Origin: Siphonodentalium dalli
Taxonomy: Eukaryota; Mollusca; Scaphopoda; Gadilida; Siphonodentaliidae
Length of the DNA stretch: 64,000 bases
Direction: 5' to 3'
Assembly (NCBI GenBank): GCA_032622095.1
Contig: CP136062.1
Location: forward strand, 16,395,710-16,459,709
Both the position numbers and the translations under genes were made by a program. The notes under the pieces are model-generated. The model had not been told where the DNA came from, made no database searches, and saw only the letters and a list, made by a program, of their open reading frames with translations. Below are positions 1-11,500 of the stretch, piece by piece. Position 1 is the stretch's first letter. Every line of letters starts with the position of its first letter.

Positions 1-197
1 AACCCTTTCTATACCACACCATCATTGTTTAGTATTTAACCCAGAGGAAATATTCAGATAATAATTTTAACCCTTATACCACACCATCATTGATTAGTAT
101 TTAACCCAGAGGAAATGTTCAGATAATAAGTTTAACCCTTTCTATACCACACCATCATTGATTAGTATTTAACCCAGAGGAAATGTTCAGATAAGTT
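1..197. repeat. 65-68 bp tandem repeat, three copies
   Basis: Three head-to-tail copies start at 1, 69 and 134, each opening with AACCCTT and containing ACCACACCATCATTG and AACCCAGAGGAAAT. The array runs off the left edge of the window, so its true length is unknown. The opening resembles the CCCTTT ends of the piggyBac-like elements further right, but a link is only a suggestion. Confidence 0.9.
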
Positions 198-246
198 CAA
201 CAGGTCATTTTGTTGAGCTTGTTATCTAAACATTTCCCTCATAAAA

Positions 247-686
247 GTCTCACTTAATTTTCGTATCACCAGATCACATTGCATACAAAATATTCCATAT
301 TATACCATTTGAAAGAGGAAGCTCAAAATATTGTATTACCAACTGATCCGGTCAAATAAACTGGGAACATGTTTTATTTTTTTCGAGGTACCGAGGTGTA
401 TTCTGTGCTTAATTTTGATCCGGACTGTAGTGTAATATCTATATTCTCAATGGAAGGGGAATAACTCTATCTCTTAGTTTGAATTCTAATGCATTCTGGG
501 TTGACAACGGGGGGAGTCTTGGAATGAATCTGAGAATCTCTATCACTTGGTGGACACCCATAGGCCACAACTGGTCCGTATTCTGTTGGAATATATATAT
601 TTTTGGTTCCTCTTCCAAATGGTATGTAATATGGAATATGTAGTGCATAAATTTATCTGGGCATTCGAAAATTAAGTGGGCCTTTG
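247..686. mobile_element. Old TIR element of the AGGCCCACTTAA family
   Basis: Inverted ends read CACTTAATTTTCG at 251-263 and CGAAAATTAAGTG at 666-678. The same ends occur at 55664-56136 (complete copy), 50218 (half copy) and 62425 (end only). The flanks here are degraded, so the TTAA target visible around the other copy is not clear. No transposase is encoded; a short open frame on the minus strand at 439-648 is not credible as a gene. Confidence 0.75.
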
Positions 687-771
687 AATAAGGCTCCTAG
701 CTAAGCTTCTGCGCTTTTATTCGTCTCCTTTTATCACCTGAGCACCCCTCCAAATCATCAATAGACCATTC

Positions 772-1806
772 CGGATGTACACATAATATGATAATATGTA
801 GGACATATAAAGAACGACCCGGCATAATATGATAATATGTAGGACATATAAAGAACGACCCCGGCATAATATGATAATATGTAGGACATATAAAGAACGA
901 CCCGGCATAATATGATAATATGTAGGACATATAAAGAACGACCCGGATGTACACATAATATGATAATATGTAGGACATATAAAGAACGACCCGGCATAAT
1001 ATGATAATATGTAGGACATATAAAGAACGACCCGGATGTACACATAATATGATAATATGTAGGACATATAAAGAACGACCCGGCATAATATGATAATATG
1101 TAGGACATATAAAGAACGACCCCGGCATAATATGATAATATGTAGGACATATAAAGAACGACCCGGCATAATATGATAATATGTAGGACATATAAAGAAC
1201 GACCCGGCATAATATGATAATATGTAGGACATATAAAGAACGACCCGGATGTACACATAATATGATAATATGTAGGACATATAAAGAACGACCCGGCATA
1301 ATATGATAATATGTAGGACATATAAAGAACGACCCGGATGTACACATAATATGATAATATGTAGGACATATAAAGAACGACCCGGCATAATATGATAATA
1401 TGTAGGACATATAAAGAACGACCCGGCATAATATGATAATATGTAGGACATATAAAGAACGACCCGGCATAATATGATAATATGTAGGACATATAAAGAA
1501 CGACCCGGCATAATATGATAATATGTAGGACATATAAAGAACGACCCCGGCATAATATGATAATATGTAGGACATATAAAAAACGACCCGGCATAATATG
1601 ATAATATGTAGGACATATAAAGAACGACCCCGGCATAATATGATAATATGTAGGACATATAAAGAACGACCCCGGCATAATATGATAATATGTAGGACAT
1701 ATAAAGAACGACCCGGCATAATATGATAATATGTATGACATATAAAGAACGACCCCGGCATAATATGATAATATGTAAGACATATAAAGAACGACCCGGC
1801 ATAATA
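772..1806. repeat. 41/48 bp satellite array
   Basis: About 25 units of a 41-bp repeat (core ATATGATAATATGTAGG, then ACATATAAAGAACGACC) are interspersed with 48-bp units carrying the extra segment GGATGTACACA, and some units gain one C at the junction. The units have no stops in several minus-strand frames, so three overlapping open frames of 350-380 codons appear there; they encode only the repeat and are not genes. Confidence 0.97.
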
Positions 1807-2891
1807 GTAACAAGACGGACAATGTGAAGGATCGTGCAAATAGTCGTGGAACTACATGTATATTAGGCCTATACCCATGTGAGCGACGCGAATGCTTGAT
1901 TAATAATGTAGATCGTTTTGGATGCCAGTGGACTTCGATAATTATATATGCCTTAATATAGCCTTAAAGGCACGTGAGGCCTTAATTGTCGAAAATATTC
2001 ATATTTGTTCCAAACACCGTAAACAGAAAAACATTAAAACGCATACAGTTTCGTTCATATATATCATGACCATCGCGTAAACAGCATGTTATCATAAAGA
2101 CCTACTATATTTTACCTAAGCAAGAGCCTGATTGTGTTACAGAAGACAGCACAATGCTACTGGCTAATCACACATAATGGCATAAACGCTCTTTATTAGT
2201 TCCATATCAGGAATTCACCCACAAAGAACGCTCTTTATGTTTACCATCATAATATAAACAAACACCAGAAAAGTAACTTTTTATGCATTTGTTTACATAA
2301 CAATAGTCAAATATATGACAATAACATACTGTTTATGCGATATTTCTTATTTGTATACGGACAAAGTCCGTCTACATTTTGATGTTCATTCTGTTTGTGG
2401 CGGTTTTTGACGGGTGGAAATATTTTTACAGGATACCCACCGCCAAGGCCAACAGTACCTTTAATATAGCCTATCGGCCTTTGATAATAAAAGCCTCTAT
2501 ATTGCGATTAAGCGAAGACGACATGACACGTTCAGTCATGTCTGGATTCTGGCCCGCAGAGACAAATGACGTTTTGACGTCATGACGTGGTAACTGCCTT
2601 CAGTTAGCTAACAAATGAAACTGATCTAATATGAACCTTTGCAGCACATATCCATAACAACTTACTGTTTATAAATAAATACATAGGCCTACTTCAGTTG
2701 TCCATTCATGCTCCATTGTCACATATCGGAAGTTGCGAAGTAGCAAATTCGTTTCATTGCTGATTCCGCGATTTTGTGAAACCACTGCTGGAAGTCACGT
2801 GATTTTTTCACGAAAAAAGTTGGTTCGGTAAAAATTTCACTGTAAATTATGTGTGATGTCACAAGTACGCACACACGCCTGTTACCTATAC
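1807..2891. other. Stretch with no recognised feature
   Basis: AT-rich sequence in which I see no convincing exon, transposon end or array. A 68-codon plus-strand open frame at 2379-2585 has no recognisable domain, no splice context and no repeat support, so I do not call it. Confidence 0.5.
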
Positions 2892-2930
2892 ACGACCCGA
2901 GCTCGGCGCTAGCGCGCCGAGCGGGGTCGT
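2892..2930. repeat. GC-rich perfect-stem palindrome
   Basis: ACGACCC and GGGGTCGT flank inverted GCTCGGCGC / GCGCCGAGC blocks, giving a strong hairpin of about 17 bp per arm with almost no loop. It is far more GC-rich than its surroundings. It may be the core of a miniature transposon, but no target duplication was found. Confidence 0.8.
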
Positions 2931-2969
2931 TATTAACTGACCGGGAGAATATATTTAGTATAGAAAGGG

Positions 2970-3095
2970 TTAAATGGACTTGCTTTGTAGGTCGTCTGTG
3001 GGGATCGAGTTTTAAATGGACTTGCTCTATAGGTTCTCTGTGGGGATCGAGTTTTAAATGAACTCACTCAAAAGGTCGTCTGCGGTAACCGAGTT
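2970..3095. repeat. 42 bp tandem repeat, three copies
   Basis: Copies start at 2970, 3012 and 3054, each with TTAAATG, then ACTTGCT or ACTCACT, and TCTGTGGGGATCGAG. Exact 42-bp spacing keeps one reading frame through the units, which explains the short open frame at 2849-3061. Confidence 0.88.
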
Positions 3096-3463
3096 TTCAT
3101 CGGAAGTCCTTCCTTCCCCTGGAACAAACGGTTCTATAAACGAGATCACGACGCGATGGTGAAGATATCGGGATGGGCGGAGTCATCGGTTCCAGTCATT
3201 TATCTAGAATCAGGTATTGATCAGTTATAGTTCAAGACACATCACATATAGGATTCATGTCGCTCTGTGGAACCATTTAGTAGTCGCTGTCCGACCTTCG
3301 TGTACTTCTCTGTACTTCGTGTCTTAGCTGTTTGTACTTCTAAGTACGTCGTGTACTTATTTTGGATAGTGTTCACCGGAGTTCTCATCTAGCAGGGTGT
3401 CGTCATCCTGTTCTGGTAGGGGGTTCGGTTATTTCGAAGTGCATGGTATACGCAGTATCTACA
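3096..3463. other. Stretch with no recognised feature
   Basis: The only pattern is several short GTACTT motifs between 3300 and 3360. The composition would suit a decayed LTR, but I see no paired LTR, primer-binding site or internal coding region. Confidence 0.4.
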
Positions 3464-3832
3464 GTGAGAGCTTTCCGATGAACAAGCCATATTTCTGACT
3501 AAATCCTGAAAAGTTACCCATAATTCTGCTGTGGTTAAGGAGTCGATTATTTAGGGCATTACTGTAGGTCCTGATGTAATATGATCAAAATATATGATCA
3601 AATATATATGTCGACTACAGTGTTGCCTTAAATAATCGACTCCTTAACCATAGCAGAATTGTGGGTAACTTTTCAGGATTTAGTCGGAAATGTGGCCTGT
3701 TGCCATTCATCGGAAAGATCTTCGTGAGAGCTTTCCAATGAATGGCAATAAGCCATATTTCCGACTAAATCCTGAAAAGTTACCCATAGTTCTGCTATGG
3801 TTAAGGAGTCGATTATTTAGGGCATTACTGTA
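3464..3832. mobile_element. Foldback miniature element with three arms
   Basis: An arm of about 105 bp occurs forward at 3464-3568, inverted at 3616-3720 and forward again at 3724-3832. Each has GAGAGCTTTCC at one end and GGCATTACTGTA (or TACAGTGTTGCC inverted) at the other, with the shared core AAGGAGTCGATTATTTA. The first two arms form a palindrome around a loop of about 47 bp. The third arm suggests an adjoining partial copy or template switching. No coding capacity. Confidence 0.88.
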
Positions 3833-4354
3833 TACCCCATATATTAACTGGTGCTCGGGATTCATATGCCCATTTTAACCGGCATTCGGGATTCAGCCGC
3901 TAGACTTGTACGCCATTCAAGATTCAACCGCTAGACTGGTACGCAGCTTTTATAGCATAAATTTCTTCAAATTTTTATTATTTCTTATCCTAAATTGTAA
4001 ACTGTAGTGTATCTCAGTATAACACATCTTGATAGGTTGAAATTATGGACCTTACTTGAGTAAATGTGTGAAAATTATCATATTAATATGAAATAACCGT
4101 GACTTGTATTCTCTTATTATATTCTTAACCGGTACGTACATGTATATGATTCACCCTTCTCTGTTAACTGGTATTCAGAATGAGGGTATAGGGTTGACAT
4201 TCACCTGTTAATTGTTGGTATTCCGGATTCGTGGGGTAAGGGATAGCATCCTCATGTTTGGAGTTCTCTTCTAGTTTACAAATAGCCCTGAATATAATAA
4301 CACATTGCTTTCTTTCGGTACATAATTGAGGATATATAATTTGTCGCCCTTTAC
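3833..4354. other. Stretch with short degenerate repeats only
   Basis: Between 3845 and 3955, and again near 4160-4235, related phrases such as ATTCGGGATTC and CCGCTAGACT recur imperfectly. No gene, array or transposon end can be defended. Confidence 0.4.
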
Positions 4355-4425
4355 CCCACAGGGAGCCCCACATAGACTGGAGCAGACGACACTCTGCAGT
4401 GCATCTATGTGAGGCTCCCTGTGGG
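4355..4425. mobile_element. Small hairpin MITE (GGGAGCCCCAC family)
   Basis: The arms CCACAGGGAGCCCCACA and TGTGAGGCTCCCTGTGG pair around an interior containing GCAGACGACACTCTGC. Two relatives lie at 21431-21515 and 61256-61321. The 61-kb copy shares the interior CTGGAGCAGACGACACTC exactly, so this is a dispersed family. Confidence 0.85.
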
Positions 4426-4689
4426 ATAAATCTCTTAATTAAACCCCACAAGTGAAATGTACTTGTTTTTTGGAAAACCGAAATTCACTACTCTTGATCA
4501 ATTTCCCGATATAATTTTTAAAGTATAATCAAACGGTGTCACATAATGTCCATTTTGGAGGATTCTAATTGTTAATACTGAACTCTCATTTTGCCCTTTA
4601 GGGCGGATTTAACGAGCGTCCATTCGTTAATCTGACAGCTTCAAACATTCATCATACCACGTGAGTTCTGGATTCTTGTTGATTATAAT

Positions 4690-5110
4690 ATCAAGCCTAA
4701 GAGAAAATTGGATTTTAATCTGTTTTTCTCGCGGCATTTGGATTATAAATCAAGCTGAAAAGCTAAGTGGATTTACCAGCTTTTCTTGAATTTTGTGGAC
4801 TATTTATCAAGCTGAAAGGCTAAGTGGATTTTACCAGCTTTTCCTGATTGTTGTGGACTATTTATCAAGCTGAAAAGCTAAGTGGATTTTACCAGCTTTT
4901 CTTGATTTTGTGGATTATATATCAAGCTGAAAAGCTAAGTGGATTTTACCAGCTTTTCTTGATTTTTGTGGACTATTTATCAAGCTGAAAAGCTAAGTGG
5001 ATTTTACCAGCTTTTCTTGATTTTGTGGATTATATATCAAGCTGAAAAGCTAAGTGGATTTTACCAGCTTTTCTTGATTTGTGTGGACTATTTATCAAGC
5101 TGAAGTTATT
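4690..5110. repeat. 57/58 bp alternating tandem repeat
   Basis: Units open with AAGCTG at 4752, 4809, 4867, 4924, 4982, 5039 and 5097, so spacing alternates 57 and 58 bp. Units ending TGTGGACTATTTATC tend to alternate with TGTGGATTATATATC, giving a 115-bp dimer. Inside each unit GAAAAGCT and AGCTTTTC can pair. Degenerate units precede (4694) and follow (5185) the clean block; the last runs into the candidate first exon. Confidence 0.94.
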
Positions 5111-5207
5111 CGATATTCTGGCTGTATTAAGTACTTTCCTCCGTATAATATAAGTTCCGTGGAGGCTTGTGGATCACACATATCAAGCTGATAAACTGGG
5201 TGCAGTT

Positions 5208-5219
5208 ATGCGTGAGTGA
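5208..5219 (+). promoter_or_regulatory. Three-codon upstream ORF overlapping the candidate start codon
   Basis: ATG CGT GAG TGA ends at 5219, and its stop shares one base with the ATG of the candidate signal-peptide exon (TGATG). Such stop-start overlaps can support reinitiation. Whether it matters depends on the exon being real and on where transcription starts, neither of which the sequence shows. Confidence 0.3.
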
Positions 5220-5282
5220 TGAAGTGGATTTTCGGAATCGTGTTAGTTGTGGCTGTATACTCCTTCTACGTACATACACAGA
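5219..5282 (+). CDS. Candidate first coding exon: signal peptide of a secreted or membrane protein
   Basis: From the ATG the frame reads MKWIFGIVLVVAVYSFYVHT then Q: a short n-region with one Lys, a hydrophobic core (residues 3-17) and a polar end, as expected of a cleaved signal peptide. Right after it comes a strong donor, A|GTAAGTAT, leaving a phase-1 border. The EGF-like exons at 53410 and 62209 also start in phase 1, so splicing to them would keep frame (AGT, Ser, at the 53410 junction). Oddities: the codons after ATG (AAGTGGATTTT) match part of the tandem repeat just upstream, and the nearest EGF exon is 38.7 kb away. It could be a chance ORF grown from repeat DNA. No promoter or upstream exon was recognised. 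The link to the EGF exons is inference. Confidence 0.42.
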
Positions 5283-5568
5283 GTAAGTATACCTGTTATA
5301 ATTACACACACACTTAATTTTCTATTTTATTTTGCCATTAGCTTATAGGAAGGGCGAATATATTTAAATAGGATTATTATATTACGGGCGGGTCACATCG
5401 AAGTGAGCGTAGGAATTTTGTCACGACGGATCGCGACGACGTTACAATAAAGTGCAATTTTTTTAACGATATACCGCACTCAAACAAAACGCGCACTGCT
5501 TTGTTGATAAATTCTGTTGAGCTGTAATTATAAGGAATAATCTCGGTTTCCAAATATAATTACTGTTT

Positions 5569-5666
5569 AAAGACATTTGCCCAACCACGTGCAAACTTTT
5601 ATAAATCGCTACGTGTTTTATAAGTCGCTTCGCGATTTATAAGTTTGTGGTTATGCAAATATCTTT
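5569..5666. repeat. Imperfect palindrome of about 98 bp
   Basis: AAAGACATTTGC at the left pairs with GCAAATATCTTT at the right, and inner blocks TATAAATCGC and GCGATTTATA also pair. No target duplication is evident; probably a miniature transposon end or remnant. Confidence 0.75.
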
Positions 5667-5677
5667 AAATATTCATA

Positions 5678-5800
5678 ATCCGAATAAACGCCCCTAAATT
5701 AATATTTCGTCGGCTTCGGGGGTAAAAAATATTTTATTCGAATCGAGGAACCAACCAATCAAAGCTCAAAGTGATCAAATATCGATTTTTTTAATCTGTT
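5678..5800 (+). mobile_element. Half copy of a palindromic MITE (CCCCTAAATTA family)
   Basis: This stretch resembles the inner arms of the foldback at 32940-33080 and 33250-33370 and the remnant at 54655-54770. Shared phrases are CCCCTAAATTA, GGCTTC, GGGGTAAAA, ATTCGA and TCGAGGAACC in the same order. Only one arm is present here. Confidence 0.7.
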
Positions 5801-5901
5801 ATTTTTCACCACATCGACTATTTGGCGGCCTGGCAAATAGTCGAATGATCTTCTTCCATAAATATATGGACATACGCAGACGCCGTCGCGAGTGTTTGAG
5901 A

Positions 5902-6350
5902 GGTCATGCGATAGCACAGTTCGCTGTGACTTTGCAAGGCGATCAATGCTATCGCAAATTAAGGGATAGGTCAAGTGGGGATTTCCATTCAAATCTGCGG
6001 AGCAAAAGTTACAGAGTTGCACATACTTCTGAATGTGACTTGATCTGGTATTGGAAACAACAGGTATTTATCTGGCGGGTCCGCTTGGTAAATTATAAAA
6101 TTTTGCAATAAATATACTTTTCAGAATTTTTTTCTGGAATTACATCACTTGACCTACATTTGAAAAATCAATATAAAATTCAAAAATAAATACACCAACG
6201 TTATAATGGAACAAGTTCCAAATAGACCCGTCAGATAAATAACTGTTGCTTCCAATACCAGATCAAGTCACACTCAGAAGTATGTGCAACTCTCTAACTT
6301 TTGATCCGCAGATTTGCATGGAAATCCCCATTCAAAATTGGTCACTTGAC
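5902..6350. mobile_element. Dispersed inverted-repeat element, copy 1
   Basis: The 5902-6200 part is the reverse complement of 20590-20895 over about 300 bp with few changes, for instance CACAGTTCGCTGTGACTTTG and CTGGCGGGTCCGCTTGG. A second, inverted partial arm (6215-6350) repeats TTCCAATACCAGATCAAGTC, so the copy can fold back. Open frames of 87-88 codons on both strands are by-products. Confidence 0.85.
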
Positions 6351-6363
6351 CCCCCCCCCCCCT
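6347..6363. repeat. Poly-C tract
   Basis: A run of about a dozen or more C residues at the junction of two repeats. Length is likely unstable and assembly-sensitive. Confidence 0.9.
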
Positions 6364-6461
6364 TAACTTCGGAATATAACACGACGAAAAGTAACGTCAG
6401 GAACAACAAATGAGGGTTGACGTACACGGGTACATAACATTATTATTTACGAATCGGTACA

Positions 6462-6830
6462 GGGGGAGGGGGATCGGAAAAAAATTTCAGGCACGTATGC
6501 TGATTTTTTCCTTTCGACCCTTGACTCGGACTCACCCACCCCCCCCCCCCCCCCGCGTCCAAAATTGTTTCCGTTTTCGGCAGTTTTTTCCGACCATTTT
6601 TGGACACCCACCCAGTGAGTTGCGAAAAAAAATGTTTGTTGGTCCCATCGACCACCCACCCACCCCGGCATACGTGCCCGGAAAATAAAACTGCCCCTGT
6701 TATTCTAAGGTGTTTTAAGCCAAACTCATTACAAAAACAATAAAAAGAATTTGTTTGAGTTGCGAAAAAAATTGTTTGTTGGTCCCATCGAGCACCCATC
6801 CACCCCGACATACGTGCCCGGGAAAAATCC
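6462..6830. mobile_element. C-rich dispersed element with a GGCATACGTGCC palindrome
   Basis: The block has AGGCACGTATGCTG near one end, a poly-C tract (about 6537-6554), CCGTTTTCGGCAGTTTTTTC, and CACCCACCCACCCCGGCATA at the other end. The last motif recurs with small changes at 6795-6820, so the right end is duplicated. The reverse complement of the whole order is found at 22015-22550, with pieces at 48810-48880 and possibly 52555-52700. No protein function; minus-strand open frames here are low-complexity. Confidence 0.8.
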
Positions 6831-6840
6831 CCCCGATCTG

Positions 6841-7161
6841 TAAGCATGTTTTAGTCATGCAAATAGACATGTTTTATGTTCTAACTCGCTTGTAGGTCGA
6901 CCGAACATAAAATTATTTATGGAATAACTACAAAGAATACATGGTGTTGAGCGTACAATTTAATGGACAAACATGAAGTGTAGCGATAAATAGCGTTCGC
7001 AGACGATCAGTTATATATAACAAATAAGAAGACATTATGAAATGACGAATATAATAGTGTTACAGTTCTTAGAAGCATCTCCCAATCATGGGTTTGGTGG
7101 GGGATACAACACGGAACTTCATGCAGAGTAGAATGAAGCTTGATCGCCCAGACAAAAATAC
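6841..7161. other. Stretch with no recognised feature
   Basis: AT-rich sequence without arrays, exon signals or transposon ends that I can support. Confidence 0.4.
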
Positions 7162-7470
7162 TTAGCTTTAACCATCTGTGCTATCTACTGTAACCATCTG
7201 TGCTATCTGTTTTAACCATCTGTGCTATCTGCTTTAACCATCTGTGCTATTAGCTTTAACCATCTGTGCTATTAGCTTTAACCATCTGTGCTATCTGCTT
7301 TAACCATCTGTGCTATCTGCTTTAACCATCTGTGCTATTAGCTTTAACCATCTGTGCTATTAGCTTTAACCATCTGTGCTATCTGCTTTAACCATCTGTG
7401 CTATTAGCTTTAACCATCTGTGCTATTAGCTTTAACCATCTGTGCTATTAGCTTTAACCATCTGTGCTAT
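7162..7470. repeat. 23 bp minisatellite with two alternating variants
   Basis: About 13-14 units of TTTAACCATCTGTGCTAT followed by either CTGC or TAGC. The two variants come in runs rather than strict alternation, a binary pattern suited to allele typing. The right end breaks into unrelated sequence at CGGCC. Confidence 0.95.
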
Positions 7471-7755
7471 CGGCCTTTCTGTCTCTTCGAAATTCGAATT
7501 CGAGAATTGTTCTGTTGACTTTAACTACATCATTGCGGGTCTCACGACACCCTCTTCGTTGCGCGTGTTTCCATTCGTAACCACAGTGTTATCACACTAA
7601 GATCATTCCCCTGTTAAATACATATTATGGACTAGTTCGTGAATATGAAACTGTTAAGTTGTCAACTGGATGAATGTAGCAAAATCGCCGAAAATTTCAA
7701 GCAAATCGACCGCACGACTTCATAGAAATCATCATCTTATATTACCCTCAATAAA

Positions 7756-8297
7756 CAATTATTTCATGTGTCTTTTGGGAACAGGCAAAATTGTTGTCCC
7801 TCGGTATCATGAATGACTATCGAACTGTTGCCCAAGGCCGAAGGCCGAGGGCAACAGTTCGATAGTCATTCCTGATACCGAGGGACAACAATTTTGCCTG
7901 TTCCCAAATGACACATGAAATAATTGCTTTGTTACCCAATACATTTACTTGTATATAATCAGGTCATTGCTAATTAATCACACTCTTTAATAGTGACAGT
8001 AACAATGCGGAAATCCGGTATAATTAAAAAACGAAACCGGAAATTTCCGGAAATAGCCGAAATGTCACGGAAATTGCAAAGCATGTAACAGTTCGCTCGG
8101 AGCCAGTCAACAGTTCGCTCGGGTCGGGCAACAGTTCACTCGTGACGTCACGAAAGCTGACCGTGATTGCAAACCGGGAAATAGTTCATTCAGGGCGGGC
8201 AACAGTTCGTTGTGGCGTTACGAACGCGAGTTTGGGGTTAAACAGTTAATTCTAAATCCCAATGATTTACGAAGTAAAACATACTATTGGGTAACAA
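7756..8297. mobile_element. Palindromic miniature element with a long hairpin and AACAGTTC repeats
   Basis: The left part (7756-7926) is a near-perfect palindrome with arms of about 80 bp: CAATTATTTCATGTG to CGAACTGTTGCCC, a centre GGCCGAAGGCC, then the mirror. It is followed by several direct CAACAGTTCGCTCGG-like repeats (8088-8215). GTTACCCAATA at 7931-7941 is mirrored by TATTGGGTAAC at 8286-8296, suggesting terminal repeats of a larger unit. No ORF. Confidence 0.8.
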
Positions 8298-8515
8298 TTG
8301 TAAATGTTAATTCTCGATTCGGGACGCAACTTTCTGCGATAAACTAATTAAAACGATTTCACATTCGAAAATCACTGCAATTAATTAATGTATAAGAATG
8401 ACGATGTGGCTTGCCGAAATAATATTTGTCAAAATAACTACTTTGAGCAATATTATTCTCCATTTCTATTTGGTCACCCTACCACAATGTTTCACATCAC
8501 TTTAAACGTGATTCC

Positions 8516-11500
8516 ATATATACGACCGAAACCACTTGTAGTAATATATGGCGGAAACCACTTGTAGTAATATATGGCGGAAACCACTTGTAGTGATATA
8601 CGGTGGAAAAAACTTGTAGTAATATATGGCGGAAACCACTTGTAGTAATATACGGCGGAAACCACTTGTAGTAATATACGACGGAAACCACTTGTAGTTA
8701 TATACGGCGGAAACCACTTGTAGTAACATACGACGAAAACCACTTGTAGTAATATACGACGGAAACCACTTGTAGTAAAATATGGCGGAAACCACTTGTA
8801 GTAATATACGACGGAAACCACTTGTAGTAATATATGGCGGACACCACTTGTAGTAATATATGGCGGAAACCACTTGTAGTAATATATGGCGGAAACCACT
8901 TGTAGTGATATACGACGGAAACCACTTGTAGTGATATATGGCGGAAACCACTTGTAGTAATATATGGCGGAAACCACTTGTAGTAATATACGAAGGAAAC
9001 AGCTTGTAGCAATATATGGCGGAAACTACTTGCAGTAATATAAGGCGGAAACTACTTGTAGTAATATATGGCGGAAACCACTTGTAGTGATATATGGCAG
9101 AAACCACTGGTAGAGATATACAACGGAAATCACTTGTAGTAATATACGACGGAAACCAATTGTAGTGATATATGGCGGAAACCACTTGTAGTAATATATG
9201 GCGGAAACCACTTGTTGTAATATATGACGGAAACCACTTGTTGTAATATATGGCGGAAACCACTTGTAGTGATGTACGACGGAAACCACTTGTAGTGATA
9301 TATGGCGAAACCACTTGTAGTAATATATGGCGGAAACCACTTCTAGTGATATACGACGGAAACCAGTTGTAGTAATATATGGCGATAACCACTTGTAATG
9401 ATATATGGCGGAAACCACTTGCAGTAATATATGGCGGAATCAACTTGTAGTAATATAGGCGGAAACAACTTGTAGTGATATACGAAGGAAACCACTTGTA
9501 TTAATATATGACGGAAACCACTTGTAGTAATATACGACGGAAACCACTTGTAGTGATATATGGCGGAAACCACTTGTATTAATATATGACGGAAACCACT
9601 TGTAGTGATATACGACGGAAACCACTTGTAGTAATATATGGCGGAACCACTTGTAATAATATACGGCGGAAACAACTTGTAGTGATATACGACGGAAACC
9701 ACTTGTATTAATATATGACGGAAACCACTTGTAGTAATATACGACGGAAACCACTTGTAGTAATATATTGCGGAAACCATTTGTAGTAATATATGGCGGA
9801 AACCACTTGTATTAATATATGGCGGAAACCACTTGTAATAATATACGACGGAAACCACTTGTAGTGATTTGCGACGGAAACGACTTGTAGTGATATATGG
9901 CGGAAACCACTTGTAGTAATATATGGTGGAAACCACTTGTAGTAATATATGACAGAAACCACTTGTAGTAATATATGGCGGAAACCACTTGTAGTAAGAT
10001 TTGGTGGAAACCACTTGTAGTAATATATGGCGGAAACCACTTGTAGTGATATACGGTGGAAAAAACTTGTAGTAATATATGGCGGAAACTACTTGCAGTA
10101 ATATAAGGCGGAAACTACTTGTAGTAATATATGGCGGAAACCACTTGTAGTGATATATGGCAGAAACCACTGGTAGAGATATACAACGGAAATCACTTGT
10201 TGTAATATACGACGGAACCAATTGTAGTGATATATGGCGGAAACCACTTGTAGTAATATATGGCGGAAACCACTTGTTGTAATATATGACGGAAACCACT
10301 TGTTGTAATATATGGCGGAAACCACTTGTAGTGATGTACGACGGAAACCACTTGTAGTGATATATGGCGGAAACCACTGGTAGTAATATATGGCGGAAAC
10401 CACTTCTAATGATATACGACGGAAACCAGTTGTAGTAATATATGGCGATAACCACTTGTAATGATATCTGGCGGAAACCACTTGTAGTAATATATGGCGG
10501 AATCAACTTGTAGTAATATAGGCGGAAACAACTTGTAGTGATATACGAAGGAAACCACTTGTATTAATATATGACGGAAACCACTTGTAGTGATATACGA
10601 CGGAAACCACTTGTAGTAATATATGGCGGAACCACTTGTAATAATATACGGCGGAAACAACTTGTAGTGATATACGACGGAAACCACTTGTATTAATATA
10701 TGACGGAAACCACTTGTAGTAATATACGACGGAAACCACTTGTAGTAATATATTGCGGAAACCACTTGTAGTAATATATGGCGGAAACCACTTGTATTAA
10801 TATATGGCGGAAACCACTTGTAATAATATACGACGGAAACCACTTGTAGTGATTTGCGACGGAAACGACTTGTAGTGATATATGGCGGAAACCACTTGTA
10901 GTAATATATGGTGGAAACCACTTGTAGTAATATATGACAGAAACCACTTGTAGTAATATATGGCGGAAACCACTTGTAGTAAGATTTGGTGGAAACCACT
11001 TGTAGTAATATATGGCGGAAACCACTTGTAGTGATATACGGTGGAAAAAACTTGTAGTAATATACGGCGGAAACCACTTGTAGTAATATACGACGGAAAC
11101 CACTTGTAGTGATATATGGCAGAAACCAATGGTAGAGATATACATCGGAAATCACATGTAGTAATATACGACGGAAACCAATTGTAGTGATATATGGCGA
11201 AAACCACTTGTAGCAATATATGGCGGAAACCACTTGTTGTAATATATGACGGAAACCACTTGTAGTAATATACGGCGGAAACCACTTGTAGTAATATACG
11301 ACGGAAACCACTTGTAGTTATATACGGCGGAAATCACTTGTAGTAACATACGACGAAAACCACTTGTAGTAATATACGACGGAAATCACTTGTAGTAACA
11401 TACGACGAAAACCACTTGTAGTAATATACGACGGAAACCACTTGTAGTAAAATATGGCGGAAACCTCTTGTAGTAATATACGACGGAAACCACTTGTAGT

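Noticed and set aside
697-1839. Three overlapping minus-strand frames of 354-380 codons
   Set aside because: They are pure translations of the 41/48-bp array in all three frames, so none can be favoured as a gene.
2835-3460. LTR of a retrotransposon
   Set aside because: No second LTR, primer-binding site, polypurine tract or gag/pol sequence was seen nearby.
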